Shown in pieces: positions 1 through 5,411 of a DNA stretch of 5,411 nt. Location of the stretch: the NCBI GenBank assembly GCA_014380155.1, contig JACMKJ010000124.1, positions 1 through 5,411 of the forward strand, written 5' to 3'. Below the pieces are notes generated by a model. The model worked only from the letters and a program-made list of their open reading frames with translations. It had not been told where the DNA came from and did not search any database. Each line of letters begins with the position of its first letter. Position 1 is the stretch's first letter. Origin of the DNA: Rhizobacter sp. GTDB lineage: Bacteria; Pseudomonadota; Gammaproteobacteria; Burkholderiales; Burkholderiaceae_C. The translations under genes were made by a program, and so were the position numbers.

Positions 1-867
1 ACCGACAAGCTGCCGCTGATGATCAACCCCCGCACTGGCCGCGTTCACACCAACTACGCGCAGGCGGTGGCGGTGACGGGGCGCTTGTCGAGCAACGACC
101 CCAACCTGCAGAACATCCCCATCCGCACCGCCGAAGGCCGGCGTGTGCGCGAGGCCTTCATCGCGCCGCCGGGGCACGTGATCGTCAGCGCCGACTACTC
201 GCAAATCGAGCTGCGCATCATGGCCGACATCAGCAGCGACGCGAACCTGCTGAAGGCCTTCGCCGAAGGCATGGACGTGCACCGCGCGACCGCCGCCGAG
301 GTGTTCGGCATCGAGCCTGCGGCCGTCACGAGCGAGCAGCGGCGCTATGCCAAGACGATCAACTTCGGGCTCATCTACGGCATGGGTGCGTTTGGCCTGG
401 CCGCGAGCCTGGGCATCGAGCGCAGCGCGGCCTCGCAGTACATCGAGCGCTACTTCGCGCGTTACCCTGGGGTGAAGCAGTACATGGACGACACCAAGGC
501 CTCGGCCAAGGAGCGCGGGTACGTCGAGACGCTGTTTGGCCGCCGCATCTACCTGCCCGAGATCAATGGTGGCAACGGCCCGCGCAAGGCCGGTGCCGAG
601 CGCCAGGCGATCAACGCGCCGATGCAGGGCACGGCGGCCGACCTGATCAAGCTCGCGATGATCGCGGTGCAAGCCGCGCTCGACGCGCAACAGCGCAGCA
701 CGCTGATGGTGATGCAGGTGCACGACGAACTGGTGTTCGAGGTGCCCGAGGCCGAGCTCGACTGGGCGCGCAGCGAGATCCCTCGGTTGATGGCCAGCGT
801 GGCCAGCCTGAAAGTACCCTTGTTGGCCGAAGTCGGAGTCGGCCCCAACTGGGATCAGGCGCATTGA
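1..867 (+). CDS. polA: DNA polymerase I, C-terminal polymerase domain (5' end outside window)
   Basis: This is the last 288 residues of DNA polymerase I, which fills gaps and removes RNA primers in replication and excision repair. The frame is open from base 1, so the gene starts upstream; the family is about 900-930 residues, so roughly two thirds of it is missing. Visible family-A motifs are TGRLSS followed by DPNLQNIP, motif A (DYSQIELRI, carrying a catalytic Asp), motif B or the O helix ([14 protein letters not shown], with the conserved Arg, Lys, Phe and Tyr), and motif C ([10 protein letters not shown], carrying another catalytic Asp). The ending GxNWDQAH matches the E. coli enzyme's C-terminus. 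All catalytic residues expected in this part are intact. The 5'-nuclease and 3'-5' exonuclease-like domains lie outside the window, so proofreading cannot be judged. A hairpin terminator follows 39 nt after the stop. Confidence 0.97.
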   Translation, partial: TDKLPLMINPRTGRVHTNYAQAVAVTGRLSSNDPNLQNIPIRTAEGRRVREAFIAPPGHVIVSADYSQIELRIMADISSDANLLKAFAEGMDVHRATAAEVFGIEPAAVTSEQRRYAKTINFGLIYGMGAFGLAASLGIERSAASQYIERYFARYPGVKQYMDDTKASAKERGYVETLFGRRIYLPEINGGNGPRKAGAERQAINAPMQGTAADLIKLAMIAVQAALDAQQRSTLMVMQVHDELVFEVPEAELDWARSEIPRLMASVASLKVPLLAEVGVGPNWDQAH

Positions 868-906
868 CCCTTCCGTTGTGAACCTGGCGCTGTTCCGCGA
901 GTTTCG

Positions 907-930
907 AGAGCCGCCTTCGGGCGGCTCTTT
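907..930 (+). terminator. Rho-independent terminator of polA
   Basis: A perfect 9-bp stem, AGAGCCGCC (907-915) and GGCGGCTCT (920-928), closes a TTCG tetraloop and runs into TTT (928-930). It lies 39 nt after the polA stop and just before the convergent small ORF ending at 935. On the minus strand the same hairpin has no T tract after it, so it probably works mainly for polA. It could still protect the 3' end of minus-strand transcripts. Confidence 0.85.
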
Positions 931-934
931 GCAT

Positions 935-1198
935 TCAGGCCGCCCAGCCTTCCAGGTTGACTCGGTAGCGCGTAGAGCGGCCTGCGCCTTCAGTCACCAG
1001 CAGCCCCAGAGACACCAGCGCGATGAGTTCGCGCGACGCGGTAGCCCGCGAGGTCGATGTGAGGCTCTCGAACTTGCGCGTGCTCAAGCCGCCCTCCAAG
1101 CCGCCAGGGCCTGCGTCGAGCAAGGTGTTGACGGCCTTGCGCTGGCGCGCGTTATTCGACTCATATACTGAGTCGAATAAGTCAAACATTCGACTCAC
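935..1198 (-). CDS. Small winged-helix protein resembling the C-terminal tail of Fic-family proteins; Fic domain absent
   Basis: An 87-residue ORF. From about residue 16 it resembles the winged helix-turn-helix tail of many Fic-family (AMPylase-like) proteins: NARQRKAVNTLLDAGPGG, then EGGLSTRKFESLT, a recognition-helix-like SRATASREL, and a wing ending in GAGRSTRY. The catalytic Fic motif (HPFxxGNGR) appears nowhere nearby on this strand. The ORF is therefore either a stand-alone DNA-binding protein or the remnant of a larger gene. The first 15 residues are encoded by an operator-like repeat cluster. The start is uncertain: GTG at 1198 lies 12 nt after GAGGGG (1216-1211), which is long spacing for a ribosome site, and an in-frame ATG lies at 1189. 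The hydrolase stop is 16 nt upstream, so coupled translation is possible. The frame is intact through the whole domain with no stop or shift. The family call is by recognition; expression is unproven. Confidence 0.6.
   Translation of the reverse strand: MSRMFDLFDSVYESNNARQRKAVNTLLDAGPGGLEGGLSTRKFESLTSTSRATASRELIALVSLGLLVTEGAGRSTRYRVNLEGWAA
1152..1197. promoter_or_regulatory. Operator-like cluster of inverted and direct repeats
   Basis: A perfect palindrome has 12-bp arms, TTATTCGACTCA (1152-1163) and TGAGTCGAATAA (1169-1180), around TATAC. A further exact copy of ATTCGACTCA lies at 1188-1197, giving three identical 10-bp half-sites (1154-1163, 1169-1178 inverted, 1188-1197). A fourth, degenerate one (TAAGTCAAAC, 1179-1188, 7 of 10 matching the inverted form) sits between. 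The stretch is clearly AT-richer than its surroundings and contains TTGACT and TATATG on the minus strand, though their 12-nt spacing is not that of a good promoter. Such clusters are typical of binding sites for dimeric HTH regulators. Its position at the 5' end of the small winged-helix ORF suggests autoregulation, which is inference. Confidence 0.6.
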
Positions 1199-1214
1199 AC
1201 GTGCACCATGCCCC

Positions 1215-2081
1215 TCAGGGTCTGGCCAGGTCCTCTTGTCTCACGAAGGCCGTCACATCGTCCAGCACCGGCACCATCCAGCGCAACGACCACGCCATCG
1301 AAGCCACCAGCAACACGTGGTCGATGCGCTCGTAGATCTCCAGCGTGACAGACACCTCCACCGCTCGCAATCGTGCGGCCAGCCCGAGCGTGTTGCGCTC
1401 GGTGTTGACGAGTTTGTCGCCCCGCGCCGCGCCCAGAAACGCAGGCGGCGCACCCCGTCGCACATATTCGAACGGCTGCGAGCCCGCCGGGTAGTTGGGG
1501 TGATGAAACACCGGCTGTGCATTGACGTTGCTGATCGGCAAGAAGTCATACGGGCCCGCCAGGCCCACCCAGCCAGCGAGTGCCGCGGGCGACTGCCCTG
1601 CGGCCTTGAGCCAACGCTCATCGAGCGCCAGCATGGCCGCGTTGTAGGCGCCGGCGCTGTGCCCCATCACGAACACACGTTGGGGGTTGCCGCCCAGCCG
1701 CTTGGCTTCACGCAGGCCGTAGGCCACGGCCTGGGCGCTGTCTTCCAGAAAGGCCGGGTAGCGCACCTCAGGGTACAAGCGGTAATCGGCCACCAGCGTG
1801 AGCACGCCGCGAGACGCGAGGGCTTCACCCACGAACTGGTATTCGCCGCGCTCGCCCCAGTTCCACGAGCCGCCGTAGAAGAACACCACCACCGGCCAGC
1901 CGCCGGCCGGGGCGGGGCTGGTGGGCTGGTAGATGTCTAGCTGCTGGCGCGGCAGCGCGCCGTAGTTCACGCCGCCGGTCCGCGTGTAGGTGGACGAGGG
2001 TGTGAGCTTGTTGAGCCCGGCCGAGCAGCCCGCGAAGGCGAGGGTGGTGGCGGCGAGGGCGAGGCGTCGGGTTCGGTTCAT
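1215..2081 (-). CDS. Predicted lipoprotein alpha/beta hydrolase (BD-FAE / carboxylesterase-like)
   Basis: A 288-residue serine hydrolase, probably an esterase, attached to the cell envelope. The N-terminus MNRTRRLALAATT and a short hydrophobic stretch lead to a lipobox-like LAFAGC with Cys19. Phe at -3 is less usual than Leu, Val or Ile, so lipidation is likely but not certain. The alpha/beta-hydrolase fold follows: an oxyanion-loop motif FYGGSWNWG (68-76, with Tyr in place of the usual His of HGG), ADYRLYPE (98-105), the nucleophile elbow GHSAG (Ser142), Asp222 in RGDKLV as the likely acid, and His255 in IDHVLL. All triad residues are therefore present. The order of elements fits the BD-FAE-type esterases and kynurenine formamidase-like proteins. 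The substrate cannot be told. It starts 44 nt after argH in the same direction with no terminator between, so it may be read from the argH promoter. Its own ribosome site is weak. Confidence 0.85.
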   Translation of the reverse strand: MNRTRRLALAATTLAFAGCSAGLNKLTPSSTYTRTGGVNYGALPRQQLDIYQPTSPAPAGGWPVVVFFYGGSWNWGERGEYQFVGEALASRGVLTLVADYRLYPEVRYPAFLEDSAQAVAYGLREAKRLGGNPQRVFVMGHSAGAYNAAMLALDERWLKAAGQSPAALAGWVGLAGPYDFLPISNVNAQPVFHHPNYPAGSQPFEYVRRGAPPAFLGAARGDKLVNTERNTLGLAARLRAVEVSVTLEIYERIDHVLLVASMAWSLRWMVPVLDDVTAFVRQEDLARP

Positions 2082-2125
2082 GGGGTCACTTTACGCAGAA
2101 CCCGCGCCACCGGATGCGCTGGGGC

Positions 2126-3523
2126 TTAGCCCAGCCGTGCCTTGTGCCGCACGATCTGCGCACGCACCTGGGCAGGCGCCGTGCCGCCCAGCACGTTGCG
2201 TGCGTTGAGCGAGCCGTGCAGGCTCAACACGCCGAACACGTCGTCGGTGATTGCGGCGTTGAAACCCTGCAGCGTGGCCAGTGGCAGCTCGCTCAGGTCT
2301 TTGCCTTGGGCGATGGCGGTCTTGACGGCATGGGCCACCGTTTCGTGCGCGTCGCGGAAGGGCAGGCCCTTTTTCACCAGGTAGTCGGCGAGGTCGGTGG
2401 CGGTGGCGTAGCCCTTGAGGGCGGCGCGCTCCATCGCATCTTTCTTCACGATGATGCCGGCCACCATCTCGGCCATGATGCGCAGCGTGTCGCGCACGGT
2501 GTCGACGGTGTCGAACAGCGGCTCCTTGTCTTCCTGGTTGTCCTTGTTGTAGGTGAGGGGCTGGCCCTTCATCAGCGTGAGCAGGCCCATCAGGTGGCCG
2601 ACCACGCGGCCGCTCTTTCCGCGCGCCAACTCGGCCACGTCGGGGTTGCGCTTCTGCGGCATGATCGACGAGCCGGTGCAGTAGCGGTCGGCAAGGTCGA
2701 TGAAGCCAAAGTTCTGGCTCATCCACAGCACGATCTCCTCACTCAGGCGCGACACGTGCACCATGGTGATCGAGGCGAACGACGCGAACTCGAGCGCGAA
2801 GTCGCGGTCGCTCACGGCGTCTAGGCTGTTCTGGCACACGCCGTCGAAGCCCAGCGTCTGGGCCACACGCATGCGGTCGAGTGGGTAGCTGGTGCCGGCG
2901 AGTGCGGCTGCGCCCAGCGGCAGTTGGTTCACACGTTTGCGCACGTCGGCCAGGCGCTCGGTGTCACGGGCAAACATCTCCACGTAGGCGAGCAGGTGGT
3001 GGGCAAAGCTCACCGGCTGCGCCACCTGCATGTGGGTGAAACCCGGCAGGATGGTGTCGACATTTTTTTCGGCCACCTCCACCAGCGCGAGTTGCATGGC
3101 CTTGAGCAGCGGCGTGATGGTGTCGATTTCGTCGCGCAGCCACAGGCGCACGTCTGTCGCCACCTGGTCGTTGCGCGAGCGGCCGGTGTGCAGGCGCTTG
3201 CCGGAATCGCCCACCAGGGTGGTGAGGCGGGCTTCGATGTTGAGGTGCACGTCTTCGAGGTCGAGCTTCCATTCGAAGGCGCCGGATTCGATTTCTTGCG
3301 TGATCTGCGCCATGCCGCGCTGGATGTCGGCCAGGTCGCTTGCGGCGATCACACCCTGCGCGGCCAGCATGTCGGCGTGGGCCAGCGAGCCCGCGATGTC
3401 GGCCTTCCACATGCGCTTGTCGAAAAACACGCTCGAGGTGTAGCGTTTGACCAGCTCGCTCATGGGCTCGGAGAAGAGCGCAGACCACGCTTGGGATTTT
3501 TTGTCGAGTTGGTTGTCAGACAT
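2126..3523 (-). CDS. argH: Argininosuccinate lyase
   Basis: Cytosolic enzyme that splits L-argininosuccinate into L-arginine and fumarate, the final step of arginine synthesis, working as a homotetramer of the fumarase/aspartase superfamily. The 465-residue product has the family's usual length (about 460-470). It shows all expected landmarks: HTGRSRNDQ (112-120), GFTHMQ (161-166) with the catalytic His164, and the signature loop [12 protein letters not shown] (284-295) with the flexible catalytic Ser. The start ATG at 3523 (MSDNQLDKK) was chosen because the protein then aligns in length with the family. The frame stays open further upstream, but that part runs through the divergent algZ gene and has no lyase character. 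No good Shine-Dalgarno precedes the ATG. It is divergent from algZ, and the hydrolase gene follows after 44 nt. Nothing looks broken. Confidence 0.97.
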   Translation of the reverse strand: MSDNQLDKKSQAWSALFSEPMSELVKRYTSSVFFDKRMWKADIAGSLAHADMLAAQGVIAASDLADIQRGMAQITQEIESGAFEWKLDLEDVHLNIEARLTTLVGDSGKRLHTGRSRNDQVATDVRLWLRDEIDTITPLLKAMQLALVEVAEKNVDTILPGFTHMQVAQPVSFAHHLLAYVEMFARDTERLADVRKRVNQLPLGAAALAGTSYPLDRMRVAQTLGFDGVCQNSLDAVSDRDFALEFASFASITMVHVSRLSEEIVLWMSQNFGFIDLADRYCTGSSIMPQKRNPDVAELARGKSGRVVGHLMGLLTLMKGQPLTYNKDNQEDKEPLFDTVDTVRDTLRIMAEMVAGIIVKKDAMERAALKGYATATDLADYLVKKGLPFRDAHETVAHAVKTAIAQGKDLSELPLATLQGFNAAITDDVFGVLSLHGSLNARNVLGGTAPAQVRAQIVRHKARLG

Positions 3524-3547
3524 GGGGCGTTTCAGGGGAGGAGGCGG

Positions 3548-3576
3548 GTGTAACGCTTGGTAGGCCGGGTTGCCGA
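3548..3576 (-). promoter_or_regulatory. Weak candidate argH promoter
   Basis: On the minus strand TCGGCA (3576-3571) and TTACAC (3553-3548) are separated by 17 nt. They match the sigma-70 consensus at 4 of 6 and about 4 of 6 positions. Transcription would begin about 20 nt before the argH ATG. High-GC betaproteobacterial promoters are often this degenerate, so this is only a suggestion. Confidence 0.22.
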
Positions 3577-3597
3577 GCGACGGGACTTGGCGACAAT
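3570..3597 (+). promoter_or_regulatory. Candidate algZ promoter
   Basis: TTGCCG (3570-3575) and GACAAT (3592-3597), with 16-nt spacing, each match sigma-70 consensus at 4 of 6 positions. Transcription would start near 3604, inside the inverted repeat at 3598-3621 and about 38 nt before the algZ ATG. It overlaps the candidate argH promoter on the other strand, as expected in a short divergent region. Support is by eye only. Confidence 0.3.
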
Positions 3598-3621
3598 GCG
3601 CTGCACGACCCAGTGCAGCGC
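3598..3621. repeat. Perfect 9-bp inverted repeat in the argH-algZ intergenic region
   Basis: GCGCTGCAC (3598-3606) and GTGCAGCGC (3613-3621) are exact reverse complements around the 6-nt loop GACCCA. It directly follows the candidate algZ -10 and lies 20 nt before the algZ ATG. It could be an operator or a hairpin at the 5' end of the algZ transcript. There is no T run after it, so it is not a typical terminator. Confidence 0.5.
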
Positions 3622-3641
3622 CCGATTCTATTCGGCACCCC

Positions 3642-4778
3642 ATGGCAGAACCCCACTCCAAAGACGCCTCCGTCACGAGCAGCCGCCCGGCCAGCCTGGG
3701 GCCGGAGTCCACACGCTCCGGCGATTCCTTGCAGAGCAGCAGCATCTTCGGCCCGACTGGCTTTGGCCCTTTCGAGGCCGTGGCGCGCGGCCAGCCCGGC
3801 CCCGGGTCGGCGTTCGACGTGTGCCACGTTGGTGTGGTGCTGCGCGCCTTGCTGTTTGTGCACATCTCGCTGGCGGTGGGAGTGTCGTTCGCCTCGGTCG
3901 ACATCAGGGCCTGGCTGACGCTGCTGGCCGTGGCGGCGAGCATGGCGTTGCCGGCGGTGCTGTTGTGGCTGGTGGTGGCGTGTTTGCTCAAGCGCACGCT
4001 GGCGCGCTGGTCGACGGCTGCGCAGTGGGTGGCAGCGGTGGGTCTGGGCGCGGTCAGCGGCGGGTTTGGCTGGGGGCTGCAGGCCATGGGTGGCCTCGGG
4101 CTGCTCGGGGGTGGCGTGCCCTGGGCGGCGCCTTTGCTGGGCGGAGCGGCGCTCGCTGCGGCCCTTTTCTACTGGCTCACCTTGCGCGCCCGCGCCCGCC
4201 TGCCGGCGGACACCACGGCGCGGCTGGCCGAACTGCAGTCGCGCATCCGCCCACACTTTCTGTTCAACACGCTCAACACCGCCATCACGCTCGCGCGGCT
4301 CGACCCGGCGCGCACCGAACACCTGCTCGAAGACCTGGCCGAGCTTTTTCGTGTGGCACTCACCGAGAGTGGTGAGTCGGTGACACTGGCCGACGAGGTG
4401 GCGCTGGCGAAGCGTTACCTCGCCATCGAGCAGGTGCGTTTTGGCGAGCGATTGCAGGTGAGCTGGGAGCTCGACGACGACGCCGGTGCCGCCCGCGTGC
4501 CGCCGCTTCTGCTGCAGCCGCTGGTCGAGAACGCGGTGCGCCACGGCGTGGAGCCCGCGGCCGATGGCGGTGTGATTCGCATCCGCACGCGGGTGAAGCG
4601 CGCGCATGCGGTGGTGAGCATCGTCAACACCTTGCCCAAGCAGGCCTCGCGGCCCGGCAGTGGTATGGCGCTGCGCAACGTGCGCGAGCGCCTGCGGCTG
4701 ATGCACGACGTCGCCGCTCAGTTCGAAACGCGCCTGGAGCGTGATGTGTTTCGTGTGCAGATAGTTATCCCGCTATGA
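3642..4778 (+). CDS. algZ: LytS/AlgZ (FimS)-type membrane sensor histidine kinase
   Basis: A 378-residue sensor kinase partnered with the LytTR regulator that follows; in pseudomonads the orthologous pair controls alginate and type IV pilus functions. A polar, Ser/Pro/Gly-rich N-terminus (1-60) precedes four hydrophobic segments (about 64-84, 89-114, 127-147, 153-180). The His_kinase domain (PF06580 type) follows, with phosphoacceptor His205 in [12 protein letters not shown]. The ATPase part has an N box ([12 protein letters not shown], Asn297) and a G-rich turn ([13 protein letters not shown], 339-351). The usual DxGxG G1 box is not seen; IVNTLPKQ stands there, as in AlgZ-like kinases, which often have NP at this place. 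ATG at 3642 is preferred over an in-frame TTG at 3570, since the extra 24 residues show no family character and overlap the likely promoter. No clear Shine-Dalgarno is seen. What it controls in this organism is unknown. Confidence 0.9.
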   Translation: MAEPHSKDASVTSSRPASLGPESTRSGDSLQSSSIFGPTGFGPFEAVARGQPGPGSAFDVCHVGVVLRALLFVHISLAVGVSFASVDIRAWLTLLAVAASMALPAVLLWLVVACLLKRTLARWSTAAQWVAAVGLGAVSGGFGWGLQAMGGLGLLGGGVPWAAPLLGGAALAAALFYWLTLRARARLPADTTARLAELQSRIRPHFLFNTLNTAITLARLDPARTEHLLEDLAELFRVALTESGESVTLADEVALAKRYLAIEQVRFGERLQVSWELDDDAGAARVPPLLLQPLVENAVRHGVEPAADGGVIRIRTRVKRAHAVVSIVNTLPKQASRPGSGMALRNVRERLRLMHDVAAQFETRLERDVFRVQIVIPL

Positions 4779-4853
4779 AGCCCCCACGCTCACTTCGTTC
4801 ACTGCCCCCCGAGGGGGCGCGCAGGGCCCTTCGGGCGGCCGGGCGGGCCCTGC
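4779..4853. repeat. GC-rich palindromic intergenic repeat (REP-like) between algZ and algR
   Basis: The whole algZ-algR gap is a compact palindromic unit. GCCCCC (4780-4785) and again GCCCCC (4804-4809) can each pair with GGGGGC (4813-4818), with CTCACTTCGTTCACTG (4788-4803, two near-copies of TCACTT/TTCACT) between them. Next comes a perfect 9-bp stem, GCAGGGCCC (4821-4829) with GGGCCCTGC (4845-4853), around a 15-nt GC-rich loop. A smaller alternative hairpin GCCC-TTC-GGGC lies at 4826-4836. From memory, units of the type GCCCCCACGCTC...TGCCCCCCGAGGGGGC are scattered between genes in many Comamonadaceae and related Burkholderiales; I could not search for other copies. It begins directly after the algZ stop and ends one base before the algR ATG. 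Confidence 0.7.
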
Positions 4854-4854
4854 A

Positions 4855-5411
4855 ATGACCGAAGAACTCCGAGTCCTGGTGGTCGACGACGAAGAGCTTG
4901 CGCGTCTGCGCATGCGCAGCCTGGTGGGCGAGTGCGCTTCACCCAAGGCACGGGTGGTCGGCGAGGCCGGCAACACCGGCCAGGCGCTGGCCTGGGTCGG
5001 CGCCAACGAATGCGACCTGGTGCTGCTCGACATCCACATGCCAGGCCCCGACGGCACGCAGCTCGCCGCCCGCCTGCGCCAGCTGCCCAAGCCGCCGGCC
5101 ATCGTGTTCGTGACGGCGCACGCCGAGCACGCCTTGCAGGCCTTCGACCTCGAAGCCGTCGACTACCTCACCAAGCCCGTGCGCCGCGAGCGCCTGCAAG
5201 CGGCTTTGCAGCGTGTGGCGCAGCGCCTGGGCACGCGCGCAGCCGAGCCGGCGGCCAGCGACGAGGCCGAGCCGGTGATCGTGGTGAGCGAGTTAGGCCG
5301 CAAGGTGCGGGTGCCGGTGTCCGAGGTGCTGTACCTCAAGGCCGAGCTCAAGTACATTACCGTGCGGACTGCCGCCAAAAGCTACATTCTCGATGGCAGC
5401 CTCAACGAGCT
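4855..5411 (+). CDS. algR: LytTR-family response regulator, AlgR type (3' end outside window)
   Basis: Cytoplasmic DNA-binding response regulator and likely partner of AlgZ. 185 complete codons are present; AlgR-like proteins are about 245-250 residues, so most of the DNA-binding domain is cut off. The CheY-like receiver covers about residues 5-122: acidic pair Asp11/Asp12, phosphoacceptor Asp59 in LVLLDIHMPG, Thr87 in VTAHA, and Lys107 in TKP. An Ala/Glu-rich linker (128-140) leads into the LytTR domain, seen as VRVPVSEVLYLKAELKYITV and YILDGSLNE. The ATG at 4855 places the receiver's first strand at the usual distance from the N-terminus. No proper Shine-Dalgarno precedes it; the last 9 bases of a strong hairpin end at 4853. 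In pseudomonads hemC follows this gene and may do so here. Confidence 0.93.
   Translation, partial: MTEELRVLVVDDEELARLRMRSLVGECASPKARVVGEAGNTGQALAWVGANECDLVLLDIHMPGPDGTQLAARLRQLPKPPAIVFVTAHAEHALQAFDLEAVDYLTKPVRRERLQAALQRVAQRLGTRAAEPAASDEAEPVIVVSELGRKVRVPVSEVLYLKAELKYITVRTAAKSYILDGSLNE

Noticed and set aside
907..930. polA terminator acting as a terminator for the minus-strand genes too
   Set aside because: On the minus strand the stem is followed by CGAAAC, with no T tract, so I annotate it for the plus strand only.
1128..1169. Plus-strand promoter from TTGACG (1128) and TATACT (1164)
   Set aside because: The spacing of 30 nt is far too long, and no plus-strand gene follows. TATACT is better explained as the centre of the palindrome.
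1023..1940. Long open frame of 305 codons on the plus strand
   Set aside because: It lies opposite the hydrolase and the winged-helix ORF, is rich in Arg, His and Pro as GC-rich shadow frames are, and has no recognisable domain. The minus-strand proteins explain the region fully.
2114..3553. Several plus-strand open frames across argH (for example 2114-2824 and 2924-3553)
   Set aside because: They are His/Val/Gly-rich shadows of argH with no independent support.
3570..3641. TTG at 3570 as the algZ start
   Set aside because: It would add 24 residues with no family resemblance and would place the start inside the likely promoter and inverted repeat. ATG at 3642 is simpler, although neither has a good ribosome site.
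3524..4087. Upstream in-frame extension of argH (up to 653 residues)
   Set aside because: The extension is antisense to algZ, would give a product far longer than any normal argininosuccinate lyase, and has no domain. ATG at 3523 gives the expected length.
3516..4706. Open frame of 396 codons on the minus strand
   Set aside because: It is antisense to algZ, with a Gln/Arg/His-rich composition and no motif. AlgZ on the plus strand has clear family features.

Overview
The window is chromosomal DNA from a high-GC proteobacterium. It is most likely a betaproteobacterium of the order Burkholderiales. The protein sequences, the strong G/C third-position bias, the argH/algZ/algR neighbourhood and a GCCCCC...GGGGGC intergenic repeat of a kind I associate with that group all point this way. 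The assignment is from recognition, not from a search. No rRNA, tRNA, CRISPR array, transposase or phage gene is visible, and the gene content is mostly core.

Layout from left to right. Positions 1-867 (+) hold the 3' end of polA (DNA polymerase I, polymerase domain), closed by a clear hairpin terminator at 907-930. Facing it on the minus strand is a co-directional block that reads right to left: argH (3523-2126), a predicted lipoprotein alpha/beta hydrolase (2081-1215), and a small orphan winged-helix ORF (1198-935) that resembles the C-terminal DNA-binding tail of Fic-family proteins but has no Fic domain. The gaps are 44 and 16 nt and show no terminator, so the three may be cotranscribed. 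The small ORF begins inside an AT-rich cluster of inverted and direct repeats (1152-1197) that looks like an operator.

A 118-nt divergent intergenic region (3524-3641) separates argH from algZ (3642-4778, +), a four-TM LytS/AlgZ-type histidine kinase. It is followed by algR (4855 to the window end, +), a CheY-LytTR response regulator cut off by the window edge. A 75-nt GC-rich, multiply palindromic repeat fills the algZ-algR gap, and its last hairpin ends one base before the algR start codon.

Functionally the window combines DNA replication/repair (polA), the last step of arginine synthesis (argH), and a membrane-sensor/LytTR-regulator pair. argH next to algZ(fimS)-algR matches the arrangement known in pseudomonads, where hemC follows algR. 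I found no clearly undescribed multi-gene system. The parts most worth a second look are the orphan Fic-tail winged helix with its operator-like repeat cluster and the repeat abutting the algR start.
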